NCBI RefSeq assembly: GCF_024125445.1
Contig: NZ_JAMXWM010000023.1
Coordinates: forward strand, 1 to 64,000
Reading direction: 5' to 3'
DNA from: Sporolactobacillus shoreicorticis
GTDB taxonomy: Bacteria > Bacillota > Bacilli > Bacillales > Sporolactobacillaceae
DNA length: 64,000 bases
Shown: positions 44,719-57,242 of the stretch, piece after piece
How positions within the stretch are numbered: position 1 is the stretch's first letter
Layout of the letters: every line of letters begins with the position of its first letter
Made by a program: the position numbers and the translations under genes
Notes under the pieces: model-generated
What the model was told of the DNA's origin: nothing
The model's input: the letters and a program-made list of their open reading frames with translations, nothing else
The model's database searches: none

Positions 44719-45164
44719 TAGACCATGAAAAACCGTGATAAGGAATCACACATAATGTTTTAATTTAATCCGAAATAAATATATCTAAGGCCGAACCGCT
44801 TTGTGTATTTTATTCTTGTCCGATAAAAATGTACAAAAGATTTGTGGAATTTAGGTATAAGAAAACTGAAAGCATTTTTTGCTAACTGTATGCACGGTCC
44901 CGCCCGTAACGCGAAAATCATCATATCGTGTAGGAAGTAGAGCGGGTGTAAAACTAAACTTATATACGTTTTTCTTCATCCTTTTTGTTCATTCTTCTAT
45001 TATGATCATTGAAAATAGCGGTATAATATGGATAGACACGTATCTGTAAATTGTGGACTATCCTTTGGGTTGCTATCTATTTACATCTGATATAATATGA
45101 TAATGAGAATAGATTGAGAACGGATTTCAATCCATAATTAGACTTTTATATTGGAGGCTTTGAT
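44719..45164 (+). promoter_or_regulatory. suf upstream region with promoter and Fur-like half site
   Basis: A 446-bp AT-rich gap without a gene. Near its end TTGCTA (45070-45075) and TATAAT (45091-45096) lie 15 bases apart; TAATAT at 45093 would give 17. TGATAATGAGAAT (45098-45110) resembles one and a half Fur hexamers (GATAAT-GAnAAT) at the expected transcription start. Another TATAAT lies at about 45022. Fur control is a suggestion only. Confidence 0.45.
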
Positions 45165-45950
45165 ATGACTGTACCGGAATTGAAAATAAACGATCTCCGC
45201 GTTTCTGTTGAAGGAAAGTCTATTGTTAAGGGGTTTGATCTTAATATGAAGGGCGGAGAGATTCACGCCCTGATGGGACCGAACGGAACCGGAAAATCAA
45301 CCGTTGCTTCTGCATTGATGGGACATCCAAAATATGAAGTCACCTCGGGGCAGGCACATCTTGACGGTCAGAACCTGTTCGATATGGCAGTTGACGAACG
45401 CGCAAGGGCGGGAATGTTTCTCGCCATGCAGTATCCGAGCGAAGTAAGCGGGGTCAGCAATGCCGATTTCTTGAGAACTGCGATCAATGGGAGACGCGGA
45501 GAGGGCAATGAAATTCCTCTGATGAAGTTCATTAAGACGATGGATAAGAAAATGCAGCTGCTGGAAATGGATCAGTCTTTCGCAGAACGCTACGTCAATG
45601 AAGGATTTTCCGGCGGTGAGAAAAAACGCAATGAGATTTTGCAGCTGATGATGCTCGAACCGAAATTTGCCATACTTGATGAAATTGATTCCGGTCTGGA
45701 TATCGACGCTTTGAAATGGGTGGCTAAGGGTGTCAACTCGATGCGTTCGGAAAACTTCGGCTGCCTGATTATTACACACTACCAGCGGCTTTTAAATTAT
45801 ATTAAGCCAGATTTTGTTCACATTATGATGAATGGACAGATTGTAAAAACCGGCGGCCCGGAACTTGCACTGCAACTTGAAAAAGAAGGCTATGACGGCA
45901 TGAAGACTGAACTCGGTATTACTGATGATGAAAAAACGGTTGAGGCATAA
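45165..45950 (+). CDS. sufC: Fe-S cluster assembly ATPase SufC
   Basis: Cytosolic ABC-type ATPase of the SufBCD scaffold. The 261-residue protein has Walker A GPNGTGKST near 37-45, signature FSGGEKKRNEILQ, Walker B FAILDEIDSGLDID and H-loop IITHYQRLL. TTGGAGGC precedes the ATG. First of sufC-D-S-U-B, the Firmicutes gene order. Confidence 0.97.
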   Translation: MTVPELKINDLRVSVEGKSIVKGFDLNMKGGEIHALMGPNGTGKSTVASALMGHPKYEVTSGQAHLDGQNLFDMAVDERARAGMFLAMQYPSEVSGVSNADFLRTAINGRRGEGNEIPLMKFIKTMDKKMQLLEMDQSFAERYVNEGFSGGEKKRNEILQLMMLEPKFAILDEIDSGLDIDALKWVAKGVNSMRSENFGCLIITHYQRLLNYIKPDFVHIMMNGQIVKTGGPELALQLEKEGYDGMKTELGITDDEKTVEA

Positions 45951-45977
45951 ATTTTTCATACGTGAGGAGGGGTGAGG

Positions 45978-48953
<2,976 letters not shown>

Positions 48954-49094
48954 CCAATAATTCTGTAAATTGTGGTAAACTTAATTGATACAATTGCTAA
49001 TGTCAACGGTTGACTATTATCAGTATAGATCTGTGACTAATAAATAACGATGCCATGGCATCGCTGAGTACGAAGAAAAAGGAGGAATAATGCG

Positions 49095-50498
49095 ATGGCT
49101 ACAGAACAACAGCTGCCCGAAATTGAAGAATATAAGTATGGGTTCCGGGAAAAGGACGTATCTGTGTTTCGAACAAAGCGTGGTTTGACTGAGGACATCG
49201 TACGCGAAATTTCCAAGAAGAAAAATGAACCGGAATGGATGCTGAATTACCGTCTGAAAGGATTGCATCATTTCTATAAACGGCCAATGCCGCAGTGGGG
49301 TGCAGATCTGAGCGGTCTGGCCTTTGATGATCTGACTTATTATGTTAAACCGGTACAAAATCAAGGCCGCACTTGGGATGAAGTACCGAATGAAATTAAG
49401 GACACCTTTGATAAGCTGGGTATCCCGGAAGCCGAACGCAAATACCTTGCAGGTGTTTCTGCGCAATATGAGTCTGAAGTTGTCTATCACAGCATGAAGG
49501 AAGAACTTGAAAAGGACGGCGTCATTTTTCTTGATACGGATTCCGCTCTTCAAAAGCATGAAGATTTGTTTAAACAGTATTTTGGCAAAGTCATTTCTTT
49601 TGCTGACAATAAATTTTCCGCACTGAACGCAGCCTGCTGGTCCGGGGGCTCCTTTGTCTATATTCCGAAAGGTGTGATCTGCAAGACACCGCTTCAGGCC
49701 TATTTCCGTATTAACTCAGAGAGCATGGGTCAGTTTGAACGTACGCTGATCATCGTCGATCAAGGCGCTTCCGTACATTATGTTGAAGGCTGTACCGCGC
49801 CGGTATATTCCAGCAGTTCGCTGCACAGCGGTATTGTTGAAATCTACGTGTGCAAAGATGCTTATTGTCGTTACACGACCATTCAAAACTGGGCGAACAA
49901 CGTATACAATCTTGTTACTCAGCGTGCGATCTGTGAGGAACATGCAACGATGGAATGGGTAGACGGCAACATCGGTTCCGCCGTTACGATGAAATACCCA
50001 TCCGTCGTACTGAAAGGCGAGGGGTCGCGTGGGAGCACGCTGACAATTGCAATTGGCGGCAAAGGTCAGAATCAGGATTCCGGATCAAAGATGATCCATC
50101 TCGCGCCGAATACATCGTCAACGATCATCTCGAAATCAATCGCAAAAAACGGTGGGAATGTTACCTATCGTGGCAAGGTTCATTTTGCACCGAACGCGAA
50201 AAATTCCCGGTCTCATATTGAGTGCGATACCTTGATCATGGATGATAAATCAACATCAGATACGATTCCTTATAATGAAGTGCTGAATAAAGACATATCA
50301 ATGGAGCATGAAGCGAAGGTTTCCAAGGTTTCCGAAGAACAGCTCTTCTATCTGATGAGCCGCGGTTTGACCGAACAAGAAGCGACGGAAATGATCGTTA
50401 TGGGTTTCATTGAACCATTTACGAAGGAACTTCCGATGGAGTATGCCGTCGAAATGAATCGTTTGATTAAATATAACATGGAAGGCTCAATCGGTTAA
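49095..50498 (+). CDS. sufB: Fe-S cluster assembly protein SufB
   Basis: Main scaffold of the SufBCD complex, 467 residues. [17 protein letters not shown]-type beta-helix start, [13 protein letters not shown] with a conserved cysteine, [16 protein letters not shown] and the [27 protein letters not shown]-type C-terminal signature (about 400-428, key EHEA, RG). GGAGGAATAATGCG precedes ATG 49095. Separated from sufU by 141 bases, yet no terminator lies between, so it belongs to the operon. Confidence 0.97.
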   Translation: MATEQQLPEIEEYKYGFREKDVSVFRTKRGLTEDIVREISKKKNEPEWMLNYRLKGLHHFYKRPMPQWGADLSGLAFDDLTYYVKPVQNQGRTWDEVPNEIKDTFDKLGIPEAERKYLAGVSAQYESEVVYHSMKEELEKDGVIFLDTDSALQKHEDLFKQYFGKVISFADNKFSALNAACWSGGSFVYIPKGVICKTPLQAYFRINSESMGQFERTLIIVDQGASVHYVEGCTAPVYSSSSLHSGIVEIYVCKDAYCRYTTIQNWANNVYNLVTQRAICEEHATMEWVDGNIGSAVTMKYPSVVLKGEGSRGSTLTIAIGGKGQNQDSGSKMIHLAPNTSSTIISKSIAKNGGNVTYRGKVHFAPNAKNSRSHIECDTLIMDDKSTSDTIPYNEVLNKDISMEHEAKVSKVSEEQLFYLMSRGLTEQEATEMIVMGFIEPFTKELPMEYAVEMNRLIKYNMEGSIG

Positions 50499-50528
50499 AA
50501 AACATATAGGATCAAGTTGAGTATGGTT

Positions 50529-50570
50529 ACCTTTCAATTCGCTTTCGGCGGATTGGAAGGTTTTATTTTT
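50529..50570 (+). terminator. Terminator of the suf operon
   Basis: ACCTTTCAAT and ATTGGAAGGT pair (one G-T), followed by TTTATTTTT. Confidence 0.9.
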
Positions 50571-50710
50571 AAGGCGCTGTTAAACGCCGTTCAAACAGAT
50601 AAACCTTTCAGCAGGCTGAAAAGTGTCAATTGAGCCAATAAATAGGGTTGAGCCGCATAAACTTTTAATACAGCCTTAAGTCTTCGCCTTGCCAAGTTAT
50701 TTAACAAGAT

Positions 50711-50884
50711 AGGAAAGCATATGATTTTGCCTCGTATGAAAACCAATAAACTGACGTCTTGGCCGTGGATCAAAACGAAGGTAGGAGACGCCAGCGGGAA
50801 TCCGAGATTTCTGCCTGTCTGAGGAGGCTCCCGGACTGCCCGCAAGCGCAGCAGTTGATTGTGAGTATCCGGAGCGTACTCAAA
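50711..50884. repeat. Most complete copy of intergenic repeat, family A
   Basis: Order of blocks: AGGAAAGCATATGATTTT (50711-50728), GGAGACGCCAGCGGGAA, GTCTGAGGAGGCTCCCGGAC (from 50817), TGCCCGC and CCGGAGCGTACTCAA (to 50884). It resembles the repeat element often found between genes in Bacillaceae. Parts recur at 33748-33794 and 25108-25123. The whole 529-bp gap (50499-51027) has no gene. Confidence 0.7.
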
Positions 50885-50912
50885 ACCAGGTGTTTTTTGC
50901 CTGGTTTTTCTA
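50883..50912. terminator. Terminator-like hairpin at the end of repeat A
   Basis: AAAACCAGG and CCTGGTTTTTC form a 9-bp stem with T-run directly at the end of the repeat block. It may insulate yunD from upstream transcription. Confidence 0.7.
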
Positions 50913-50942
50913 AAAGAAAAAAGAGCAAGCGATGATTCTTTC

Positions 50943-50973
50943 TTGACAGAATAAAAGCTTCTGGGGATAAAAT
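50943..50973 (+). promoter_or_regulatory. Sigma-A promoter of yunD
   Basis: Perfect TTGACA -35; the -10 is GATAAA at 17 bases or TAAAAT at 19. Confidence 0.65.
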
Positions 50974-51027
50974 AGATATGTCAGCTTTAATGGCTGTACG
51001 TTTTGTTCATATTGGGAGGCCTCAAGT

Positions 51028-52401
51028 TTGATCACACTCCATTTTTTACATACAAATGACATTCACAGCCATCTTGATTCGTGGGGCTGCTTAGTCCGTT
51101 ATTTAAATCAGGAGCGAGAACACCTTGCCGAAGCCGGAGAGCCGTTTCTGACTCTCGACTTGGGCGATCATATGGACCGTGTAAACCCGATGACAGAAGG
51201 GCTGCTCGGAACGGGGAATGTAAAATTATTAAATGATGCACGCTATGATTACGTGACGATCGGCAATAATGAGGGGATTACCTTTACGAAAGAACAGCTT
51301 GGCGCCGCATATCTCATGAGGCGTTTTAAAATTGTGCTTGCCAATTTATATGATCAGCACACGGGAAGGCGTCCTGAATGGTGTGCACCTTATGTCATTC
51401 AGGATATGCAGGGCGTTAAGGTCGGTCTGATCGGTCTGACTGCTTCTTTTCCTCATTTTTACAGTCAGCTTGGTTGGACTATTAAAGATCCATATTCCGA
51501 ATTAACGAAACTTGTAAAACGGATACGTGGCAAGGTTGATGTTCTTATTTTATTATCGCATGTCGGTCTGCCGTTTGATGAGAAAATCGCACGGGAAATT
51601 GATGGAATCGATGTCATTATCGGCGCACATACGCACCATGTGCTGGAACAGGGAAAAATGGTAAGCGGCACATTAATCGCTCAAACCGGAAAGTTTCTTC
51701 AATACGCCGGTCATATTGTGGTCGATTATGATGAGCAAAAAAGGAGTGTGGTTTATAAAGGCGCGGATCTAGTGACGTTGCGTGAACCATCTGATCAAAC
51801 AGCGAACAATGAGGTGCGTGATCTAACCGAAAAAGGCATTGCAAATATGCAGGATGTGATTGCCGTGCTTGATCGCGATTATGAGGCTGACTGGTTTGCT
51901 AAATCTGAGTTAACTGACTTAATGGCCGATGCACTGCGCAAGTGGTGCGGCGCCGACATTGGTTTGGTAAATGCAGGAGTTATACTCAATCATTTGCCGA
52001 AGGGTCCTGTAACACGTTTCATGGTGCATCGCATCTGTCCTCATCCGATTAATCCATGCCGCGTCGAAGTGACAGGAAAAGAAATTATTGACATGATCAG
52101 ACTCGGTTTAAAGAAAGATTTTCAGACCTATGAATTAAAAGGATTTGGATTTCGCGGCAAAATGATTGGCCGGCTTGTGTTCAGCGGACTGTCATATAAA
52201 ATGAACTCTGATTCACCGGTTGGTGTTACCATACATGAGCGGCCGATTGATTGTTCAAAACGATACAGTGTCGGGACGATCGATATGTTTACCCTGGGAT
52301 CGTTTCTTCCTCCAATTGTTAAAGCGGAGCAGCGCTTTTATTTGCCGGAAACATTGCGCGACCTGCTTGCCTGGCAGCTCAGCCAAACGCGCAAAAATTA
52401 A
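51028..52401 (+). CDS. yunD: Metallophosphatase/5'-nucleotidase-family protein YunD
   Basis: 457 residues. N-terminal calcineurin-like metallophosphatase (HTNDIHSHLD near residue 8, LDLGDHMD, IGNNEG, LLSHVG, IGAHTHH) and C-terminal UshA-type substrate domain (NAGVILNHLPKGPV, VEVTGKEIIDMI, SVGTIDMFTLG). No signal peptide, so cytosolic, unlike classical UshA. TTG start with GGGAGGC upstream. Substrate probably a nucleotide but unproven. Confidence 0.9.
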   Translation: MITLHFLHTNDIHSHLDSWGCLVRYLNQEREHLAEAGEPFLTLDLGDHMDRVNPMTEGLLGTGNVKLLNDARYDYVTIGNNEGITFTKEQLGAAYLMRRFKIVLANLYDQHTGRRPEWCAPYVIQDMQGVKVGLIGLTASFPHFYSQLGWTIKDPYSELTKLVKRIRGKVDVLILLSHVGLPFDEKIAREIDGIDVIIGAHTHHVLEQGKMVSGTLIAQTGKFLQYAGHIVVDYDEQKRSVVYKGADLVTLREPSDQTANNEVRDLTEKGIANMQDVIAVLDRDYEADWFAKSELTDLMADALRKWCGADIGLVNAGVILNHLPKGPVTRFMVHRICPHPINPCRVEVTGKEIIDMIRLGLKKDFQTYELKGFGFRGKMIGRLVFSGLSYKMNSDSPVGVTIHERPIDCSKRYSVGTIDMFTLGSFLPPIVKAEQRFYLPETLRDLLAWQLSQTRKN

Positions 52402-52459
52402 AGGCTATTCACCGATCGCCCACTCTCTCCATAGGATAGATGAGGAGGGAGGCATAGTA

Positions 52460-52762
52460 ATGATTGACGTGCAACCATTTACAATAGACGGTAACCTGTA
52501 CCAAGGGATCAGTGTTTCACTGCCGAAAACGACTCTGCTTGTGATTACTGGGAAAAACGGCTACATTATGTGCGGAGCGCTGGATGTGAACCTTCTTAAT
52601 GATAAGCTTGCGGATCGAAATGTGCTGGCCGGAAAAGCAGTCGGTGTCCGAACCTTGGACGATCTGCTGCACGCGCCGCTTGCCGAAGTGACGATCGGCG
52701 CGGAAAAGCTTGGCATTCATGCGGGTACGATCGGTTTAGATGCCTTGAAGAAAATGGCCTAA
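52460..52762 (+). CDS. yunC: DUF1805 protein YunC
   Basis: 100-residue cytosolic protein of the small DUF1805 family; function unknown. Recognised by TGKNGYIMCGALDVNLLN and the LGIHAGTIGLDALKKM end. GAGGAGGGAGG lies 7 bases before ATG 52460. It stays next to yunD and yunB, as in B. subtilis. Confidence 0.88.
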   Translation: MIDVQPFTIDGNLYQGISVSLPKTTLLVITGKNGYIMCGALDVNLLNDKLADRNVLAGKAVGVRTLDDLLHAPLAEVTIGAEKLGIHAGTIGLDALKKMA

Positions 52763-52842
52763 TTTCTTCGAGTAAACTGAATAAGATCTGAGGATAAGAC
52801 AGATACCGTGATCAGTCTGAGTTTTCCAAAGAAAAAAGACTT

Positions 52843-52883
52843 AACCCTCTTTCACAGTCATATAAATGATGTGGAGGAGGGTT
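52843..52883 (+). promoter_or_regulatory. Hairpin enclosing the yunB ribosome binding site
   Basis: AACCCTCTTTCACA (52843-52856) pairs with TGTGGAGGAGGGTT (52870-52883) over 14 bp, with two G-U pairs and a 13-base loop. The 3' arm contains GGAGGAGGG, the yunB site, 3 bases before the ATG at 52887. No T-run follows on the plus strand, so it is not a plus-strand terminator. Confidence 0.6.
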
Positions 52884-52886
52884 GTC

Positions 52887-53708
52887 ATGTTTAAACCGAG
52901 CCGGCGCTACAGACGAAAGAACATGTCGATCAAGCATACGCTGTTTCTCTCGCTCTTCATTTTCATCCTCTGCATTTCTATAGCGGTATGGATTGTCAAT
53001 GAGAAAATGAAGCCCGCCGTAATGAGTATCGCGCTCACGCAAACCGAACAAATCGGCAATTACGCCATCAATTATGGAACGGGTCAAGAAGTATTAAGCA
53101 ATGTGACTAAGGAAAATGACCCTAATGAAATTCCGACAATAGATTACTCGAAACTCATTGTCACACATCGAACGGATGATAACAAGGTTACTGATTTTGA
53201 TCTGAATATGGAAGAAGCCAATCGACTTAAAGGCATTATTTCTAATCGCATCCTTTGGTTTTTAAGAGCGGCAGAAAAGGGGCGCATTTCCTTAACCAAT
53301 GGCCATGCTGATGATCTGGTGTACAGCAAACATCATAATGGCGATGCATTAATTGCCGACATACCTTTGGGGCAGGTTTTAAATAACGCGCTGCTGAGCA
53401 ATTATGGACCGCGCGTTCCTGTTGAAATGGACATCGTGAGCAATGTTGAAACCGACATTAAAACAAAGTATGGGAATGTAGGGATTAACAATCCGCTCTA
53501 TTTACTTTATCTCAAAGTCAAAGTCAAAGTTGATGTAATTGTTCCCTTTGAAATAAAGACGAAGACGATTGTACAACGTATACCATTTGGCGGAAAAAAT
53601 ATCAATCCGGGCGTTCCTTACTATTACAGCTCAAATGGATCCGGAATTTCGACATCGGTACCGATTGAGACACCTAAAACAGACGAGAAAAAGAAAAGTG
53701 ATCAGTAA
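52887..53708 (+). CDS. yunB: Sporulation protein YunB
   Basis: 273-residue membrane protein needed for normal sporulation in B. subtilis, where it is under mother-cell SigE control (family knowledge). Basic N-terminus, one transmembrane helix (about 17-37), then an outside domain with ALTQTEQIGNYAINYG, ISNRILWFLRAAEKG, IADIPLGQVLNNALLSNYGPRVPV and IPFGGKNINPGVPY. A lysine-rich tail ends the protein. Start ATG 52887 after GGAGGAGGG; the open frame reaches 52866. Confidence 0.92.
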   Translation: MFKPSRRYRRKNMSIKHTLFLSLFIFILCISIAVWIVNEKMKPAVMSIALTQTEQIGNYAINYGTGQEVLSNVTKENDPNEIPTIDYSKLIVTHRTDDNKVTDFDLNMEEANRLKGIISNRILWFLRAAEKGRISLTNGHADDLVYSKHHNGDALIADIPLGQVLNNALLSNYGPRVPVEMDIVSNVETDIKTKYGNVGINNPLYLLYLKVKVKVDVIVPFEIKTKTIVQRIPFGGKNINPGVPYYYSSNGSGISTSVPIETPKTDEKKKSDQ

Positions 53709-53738
53709 AAAAGCAGCTTTTGTTTAAAGGCTGCTTAT
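53709..53738. terminator. Bidirectional terminator between yunB and lytH
   Basis: AAGCAGCTTT and AAAGGCTGCTT pair, with A and T runs on both sides. Confidence 0.8.
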
Positions 53739-53757
53739 TTCAATGAAACCAATATGA

Positions 53758-54741
53758 TCAGTGCGTATTTGCCTGTCGCTCCCAGATTCGTAATAAAGGA
53801 TACGGATCAACGGAATATTCTGCGTGCCCGTTATCTCTGTAAAGCCCGTAATGCAGATGTGGCGGGAATTTTCCCATTGTGCCTTTCGGACCGTATCCCG
53901 AGCTGCCGACATAGCCGATCACCTGTCCCGGCTTTGTGATGATGTTGTGGTGAATTCCGGGAGCATATCCATTCAAATGTGCAAAATAGTGGTAATTTCC
54001 GTGCAGATCGCGAATGCCGATTCGCCAGCCGCCGTATTTATTCCAGCCGATTAACTCAATAATGCCATAGGCGGTTGCTCTGACCGGAGTGCCGTAATCA
54101 GCAAAGATATCGGTTCCTTCATGGATTCGATTGCCGCCCCATCCTCGTTTCGCGCCCCATGTCGACGCATAATCATAATTGTAATTGATCGGAACGGGGA
54201 ATGCGTGCTGGTCCAAGTCAGCGGGCTTTGCATTCTCAAACAGCTGGGCAAAGTCCTCTATTAGATCTACCGCCTTGCCTCTTTTATAGATGTTCCATAA
54301 ACCAATGCGATTATTTTCTTCTCCGGGTCCGGCTTGAGCGATTTGTTCGGCAAATGTGTAGAGCCGATCCTCGGGACTTTGAAGACTTGCGCGGCCGTCA
54401 CCGTTCCCGTCCTTGCCTACACCGCCAAATAAGGCAATGGTTTTCGGATCCTCATCATTTAGATCCGGATTGAGCGGACCGGCCCAGACGCGCTTTTTAA
54501 AGGTAATGCTAATCAGTTGTTTATTGTTTGTTTTCTCGGCTTTTAACGCATTAATATTGCGGGCGTATTGGTCACATCCGGCAAGCACATTCCAAGGAAC
54601 GTCGGTGAGTAGCGCGGTTTTTAAATAAAGCGCCTTTCGCTCTTGCATTTGTGCACGTGGCTTTGCTTGTGCGCAAATGGATTGTGATAATATGAAAAAT
54701 ACAATGAAAAAACAAGAGATTATTCGTGACCACAGCGGCAT
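53758..54741 (-). CDS. lytH: M23-family peptidase, LytH-like
   Basis: Exported zinc endopeptidase, 327 residues. Signal peptide (about 1-27: ISCFFIVFFILSQSICAQA), an N-terminal domain of about 150 residues, and the M23/LytM domain (about 195-325) with NRIHEGTDIFADYGTPV (first His/Asp ligands), NYHYFAHLNGY and PHLHYGLY (HxH). B. subtilis LytH (YunA) removes L-alanine side-chains during spore cortex formation and lies next to yunB, as here. Convergent with yunB. Confidence 0.88.
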   Translation of the reverse strand: MPLWSRIISCFFIVFFILSQSICAQAKPRAQMQERKALYLKTALLTDVPWNVLAGCDQYARNINALKAEKTNNKQLISITFKKRVWAGPLNPDLNDEDPKTIALFGGVGKDGNGDGRASLQSPEDRLYTFAEQIAQAGPGEENNRIGLWNIYKRGKAVDLIEDFAQLFENAKPADLDQHAFPVPINYNYDYASTWGAKRGWGGNRIHEGTDIFADYGTPVRATAYGIIELIGWNKYGGWRIGIRDLHGNYHYFAHLNGYAPGIHHNIITKPGQVIGYVGSSGYGPKGTMGKFPPHLHYGLYRDNGHAEYSVDPYPLLRIWERQANTH

Positions 54742-54889
54742 GGCTTAACAACGATCCTTTCCTGGCTTAATTTTATATAAAATGATTTAGCTTTGCGCTT
54801 TTCACGAAATCTGTGCAATCTGCTATAATGAACAGTATGCCGACACATCATGACGTGCTTTGCGGCAATTAAGAGGGGAGGTTATCCCA

Positions 54890-55180
54890 TTGACCGGTTC
54901 AATCGTTTCTGTCGAACACCATAAATATGAAATTATTGAAGATGTTCGGAACGGCTGGAATGAGGAAGCCTTTTTAAAACGATACAGCGAAATTCTGAAC
55001 AAATTCGATTACATAGTCGGCGATTGGGGATATGAGCAGCTGAGGCTTCGCGGCTTCTATGAAGATCATAATCCGAAATCAACTTTTGATACGAAAATAA
55101 GCACTCTGGTGGACTATATCATTGAATATTGCAGTTTTGGATGCGCTTATTTTGTATTAAGAAAAATTGATGGCAAATGA
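54890..55180 (+). CDS. yutD: DUF1027 protein YutD
   Basis: 96-residue cytosolic protein of unknown function, strongly conserved in Bacilli: EDVRNGWNEEAFLKRYSE, FDYIVGDWGYEQLRLRGFY and EYCSFGCAYFVLRK. TTG start at 54890 with AGAGGGGAGG 8 bases upstream; the frame opens at 54860 but would bury that site. Confidence 0.9.
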   Translation: MTGSIVSVEHHKYEIIEDVRNGWNEEAFLKRYSEILNKFDYIVGDWGYEQLRLRGFYEDHNPKSTFDTKISTLVDYIIEYCSFGCAYFVLRKIDGK

Positions 55181-55270
55181 TCGAATGAACCTTTTCTGTT
55201 AGTTTGCACAAAATCAGGAAATTGATGAGCGCTGAATTCAAGAAGACAGAAGAACATGGAGGTAGAGACG

Positions 55271-56041
55271 GTGAAAAAGTATGATGCGTTCTTGCTTGAC
55301 CTTGACGGAACCGTTTATTGGGGAAAAGAAGAAATACCGGAAGCAGTAACCTTTGTAAAGACGTTAAAAAGCAAAGGACTGCCTTATTTGTTTGTAACCA
55401 ACAATTCGACGCGAACGAAAGAAGCCGTTGCCGATCAACTATCCGGGTTCGGCATTCCTTGCACGCCGGATGATGTCTTGACAACGAGCATCGCAACAGC
55501 GAGTTATATAAAAGCGAGAAAACCAAATGCAAAGGTACTCTACATTGGTGAGCAGGGCTTGCAGCAGGCGATGCAGTCTGCCGGTTTCACTTATGAAGAA
55601 GAACATCCTGATTTTGTTGCATTCGGCATGGATCGGCAGATTACTTATGAGAAATATGCGAAGGCATGCCTTGCAGTCCGTTCAGGTGCGGCTTTTGTCT
55701 CCACAAATCCGGATGTTGCACTTCCTAATGAACATGGACTTGCACCGGGAAATGGAGCACTGACCTCTGTGATTACTGTGTCCACAGGTGTAAAACCCGT
55801 ATTTATTGGGAAACCGGAACCGATTATCATTGATTTGGCACTTGAAAAATTGGCAACAACCAAGCGGCGCACGCTCATGATCGGAGATAATTATGATACG
55901 GACATCATGGCAGGAATTAATGCAGGTCTTGATACGTTAATCGTTCATACTGGCGTGACTTCAGCCGAAGTGTTGAAAACGAAGGCAGTGCAGCCCACCT
56001 ATGCATTAAATTCCTTGAGTGAATGGACTTTTCATGAATAA
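55271..56041 (+). CDS. yutF: HAD-superfamily phosphatase, NagD-like (YutF)
   Basis: 256-residue HAD hydrolase of the NagD/p-nitrophenylphosphatase subgroup: nucleophile motif LLDLDGTVYWG (D10, D12), VTNNSTR (motif II), a C2 cap, then IGKPEPIIIDLAL (motif III Lys) and MIGDNYDTDIMAGINAG (motif IV). The GTG at 55271, 8 bases after GGAGG, gives the MKKYDAFLLDLDG start expected; ATG 55256 is upstream. Substrate unknown, perhaps sugar phosphates or nucleotides. Confidence 0.9.
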   Translation: MKKYDAFLLDLDGTVYWGKEEIPEAVTFVKTLKSKGLPYLFVTNNSTRTKEAVADQLSGFGIPCTPDDVLTTSIATASYIKARKPNAKVLYIGEQGLQQAMQSAGFTYEEEHPDFVAFGMDRQITYEKYAKACLAVRSGAAFVSTNPDVALPNEHGLAPGNGALTSVITVSTGVKPVFIGKPEPIIIDLALEKLATTKRRTLMIGDNYDTDIMAGINAGLDTLIVHTGVTSAEVLKTKAVQPTYALNSLSEWTFHE

Positions 56042-56100
56042 GCCAATGGTGACGAATTTCATGATCTTTTAACAAATCTTTTAACGAACTAGCCACTTAT

Positions 56101-56134
56101 TTGGCCGCATGTTAATCATGTGGCTGTTTTTTAT
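56101..56134 (+). terminator. Terminator after yutF
   Basis: CCGCATG and CATGTGG pair (one G-T) followed by CTGTTTTTT. Confidence 0.75.
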
Positions 56135-56221
56135 GGAAATCATTGCTTGTTCGAGTGATGAAATAGGCTGCTGTTCGATAGAATGGATAAAGAAGAAATC
56201 TGTAAATGGAGGCGGCCGTGA

Positions 56222-57181
56222 ATGAGTACACCGGACTGGCGGTCGGTAGTAGCCAAAGACTATGATTTGTCCCATACGGATGGACCAATCAGGCTTTATT
56301 TTCATCCCCTGAATCAATTTTATCACCATAATTTAGAACAGCTTGCAGGATGGGCGGATTATTTATCGATTGAGGCCGGACTGCCGGTTTGCCGAATGGT
56401 GCGAAACCGTGAAGGTCGCTACGATACGGAAGCAAACGGAGAATCATGGGTTCTGATGAATCCTCCGCAGCAAACGGATCGACTGGAACGATCGGCCGGG
56501 GCAACGCTGGCAGAGCTCCATGCGCGGACAACAGGTGTTGATTTAGCCGCATTTCCTGAGTCATCAGTTCAATCGAAAATAGAGCACTTGGAGAATCGAC
56601 TTGACGCATTGGAAAAAAAATATGATGTTTGCCGAAACGAAGAACAGCCTTCATCATTTGAACGAGTGTTCACGGAACACTTTCCATACTTTTCAGGATG
56701 TGCAGAAAATGCAATTCAGATGGCTGTTGATGAATCCATTAACTTCCCAAATGCAGAACCGCTTTGCATCGGGCACTATCGATTTGTCGATTATGAACGT
56801 TTTCCTGCGGATAACCCAGCACATTGGGTCGTTGACGATCGGTCCAGAGATTTGGCAGAAGGACTTCGCGCGCTGACCTGGCAAAGTGCACGAAGCGATA
56901 TCGAACCCGCAGCAGCAGCTTTCTTAGATGATTACGAATCTTTTTTTCCATTGAGTGGACCTGCAATCGGCAAGATGTATGGGCGCCTCCTTTATCCGAT
57001 TACCTTCATTGAATGCTGTGAACGGTACTTTAACGGCCCCGCAAACACCGATGAGCGCGAACTTGAATTGGTCCTGCGTCAAGGAGAAGAAAAAGCGAAG
57101 GATCAGGAGCGGCTGCTATCCTTTCTTGCAGATCGTTATAAAGACCGATTTTATGCACCAGAATGGCTGGCACGCACATAA
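56222..57181 (+). CDS. yutH: Spore coat-associated protein YutH
   Basis: 319 residues, distantly related to aminoglycoside-phosphotransferase/CotS-type kinase-like coat proteins. Recognised by RLYFHPLNQFYHHNLEQLAG, ATLAELHART, PLCIGHYRFVDYERFPADNPAHWVVDDRSRDLAEGLRAL-type core (about 178-216, key HWVVDD) and IGKMYGRLLYPITFIECCE. The central HGD-like catalytic motif of true kinases is not intact, so an active kinase is unlikely. In B. subtilis YutH is an inner-coat protein next to the thr operon. Ends at a strong terminator. Confidence 0.85.
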   Translation: MSTPDWRSVVAKDYDLSHTDGPIRLYFHPLNQFYHHNLEQLAGWADYLSIEAGLPVCRMVRNREGRYDTEANGESWVLMNPPQQTDRLERSAGATLAELHARTTGVDLAAFPESSVQSKIEHLENRLDALEKKYDVCRNEEQPSSFERVFTEHFPYFSGCAENAIQMAVDESINFPNAEPLCIGHYRFVDYERFPADNPAHWVVDDRSRDLAEGLRALTWQSARSDIEPAAAAFLDDYESFFPLSGPAIGKMYGRLLYPITFIECCERYFNGPANTDERELELVLRQGEEKAKDQERLLSFLADRYKDRFYAPEWLART

Positions 57182-57188
57182 CGATATA

Positions 57189-57227
57189 AGGAGCACCGTT
57201 TGCAATCGGCAGGCAAACGGTGCTCCT
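57189..57227. terminator. Bidirectional terminator yutH/yutI
   Basis: A perfect 15-bp stem, AGGAGCACCGTTTGC with GCAAACGGTGCTCCT, 9-base loop, between convergent genes. T-runs are weak, but stem stability is high. Confidence 0.8.
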
Positions 57228-57242
57228 CATTTCCAGTTCTAT

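Noticed and set aside
56222-57181. Active aminoglycoside or choline kinase
   Set aside because: General fold resemblance only; catalytic HxD motif is not intact and the sequence matches the coat protein YutH better.
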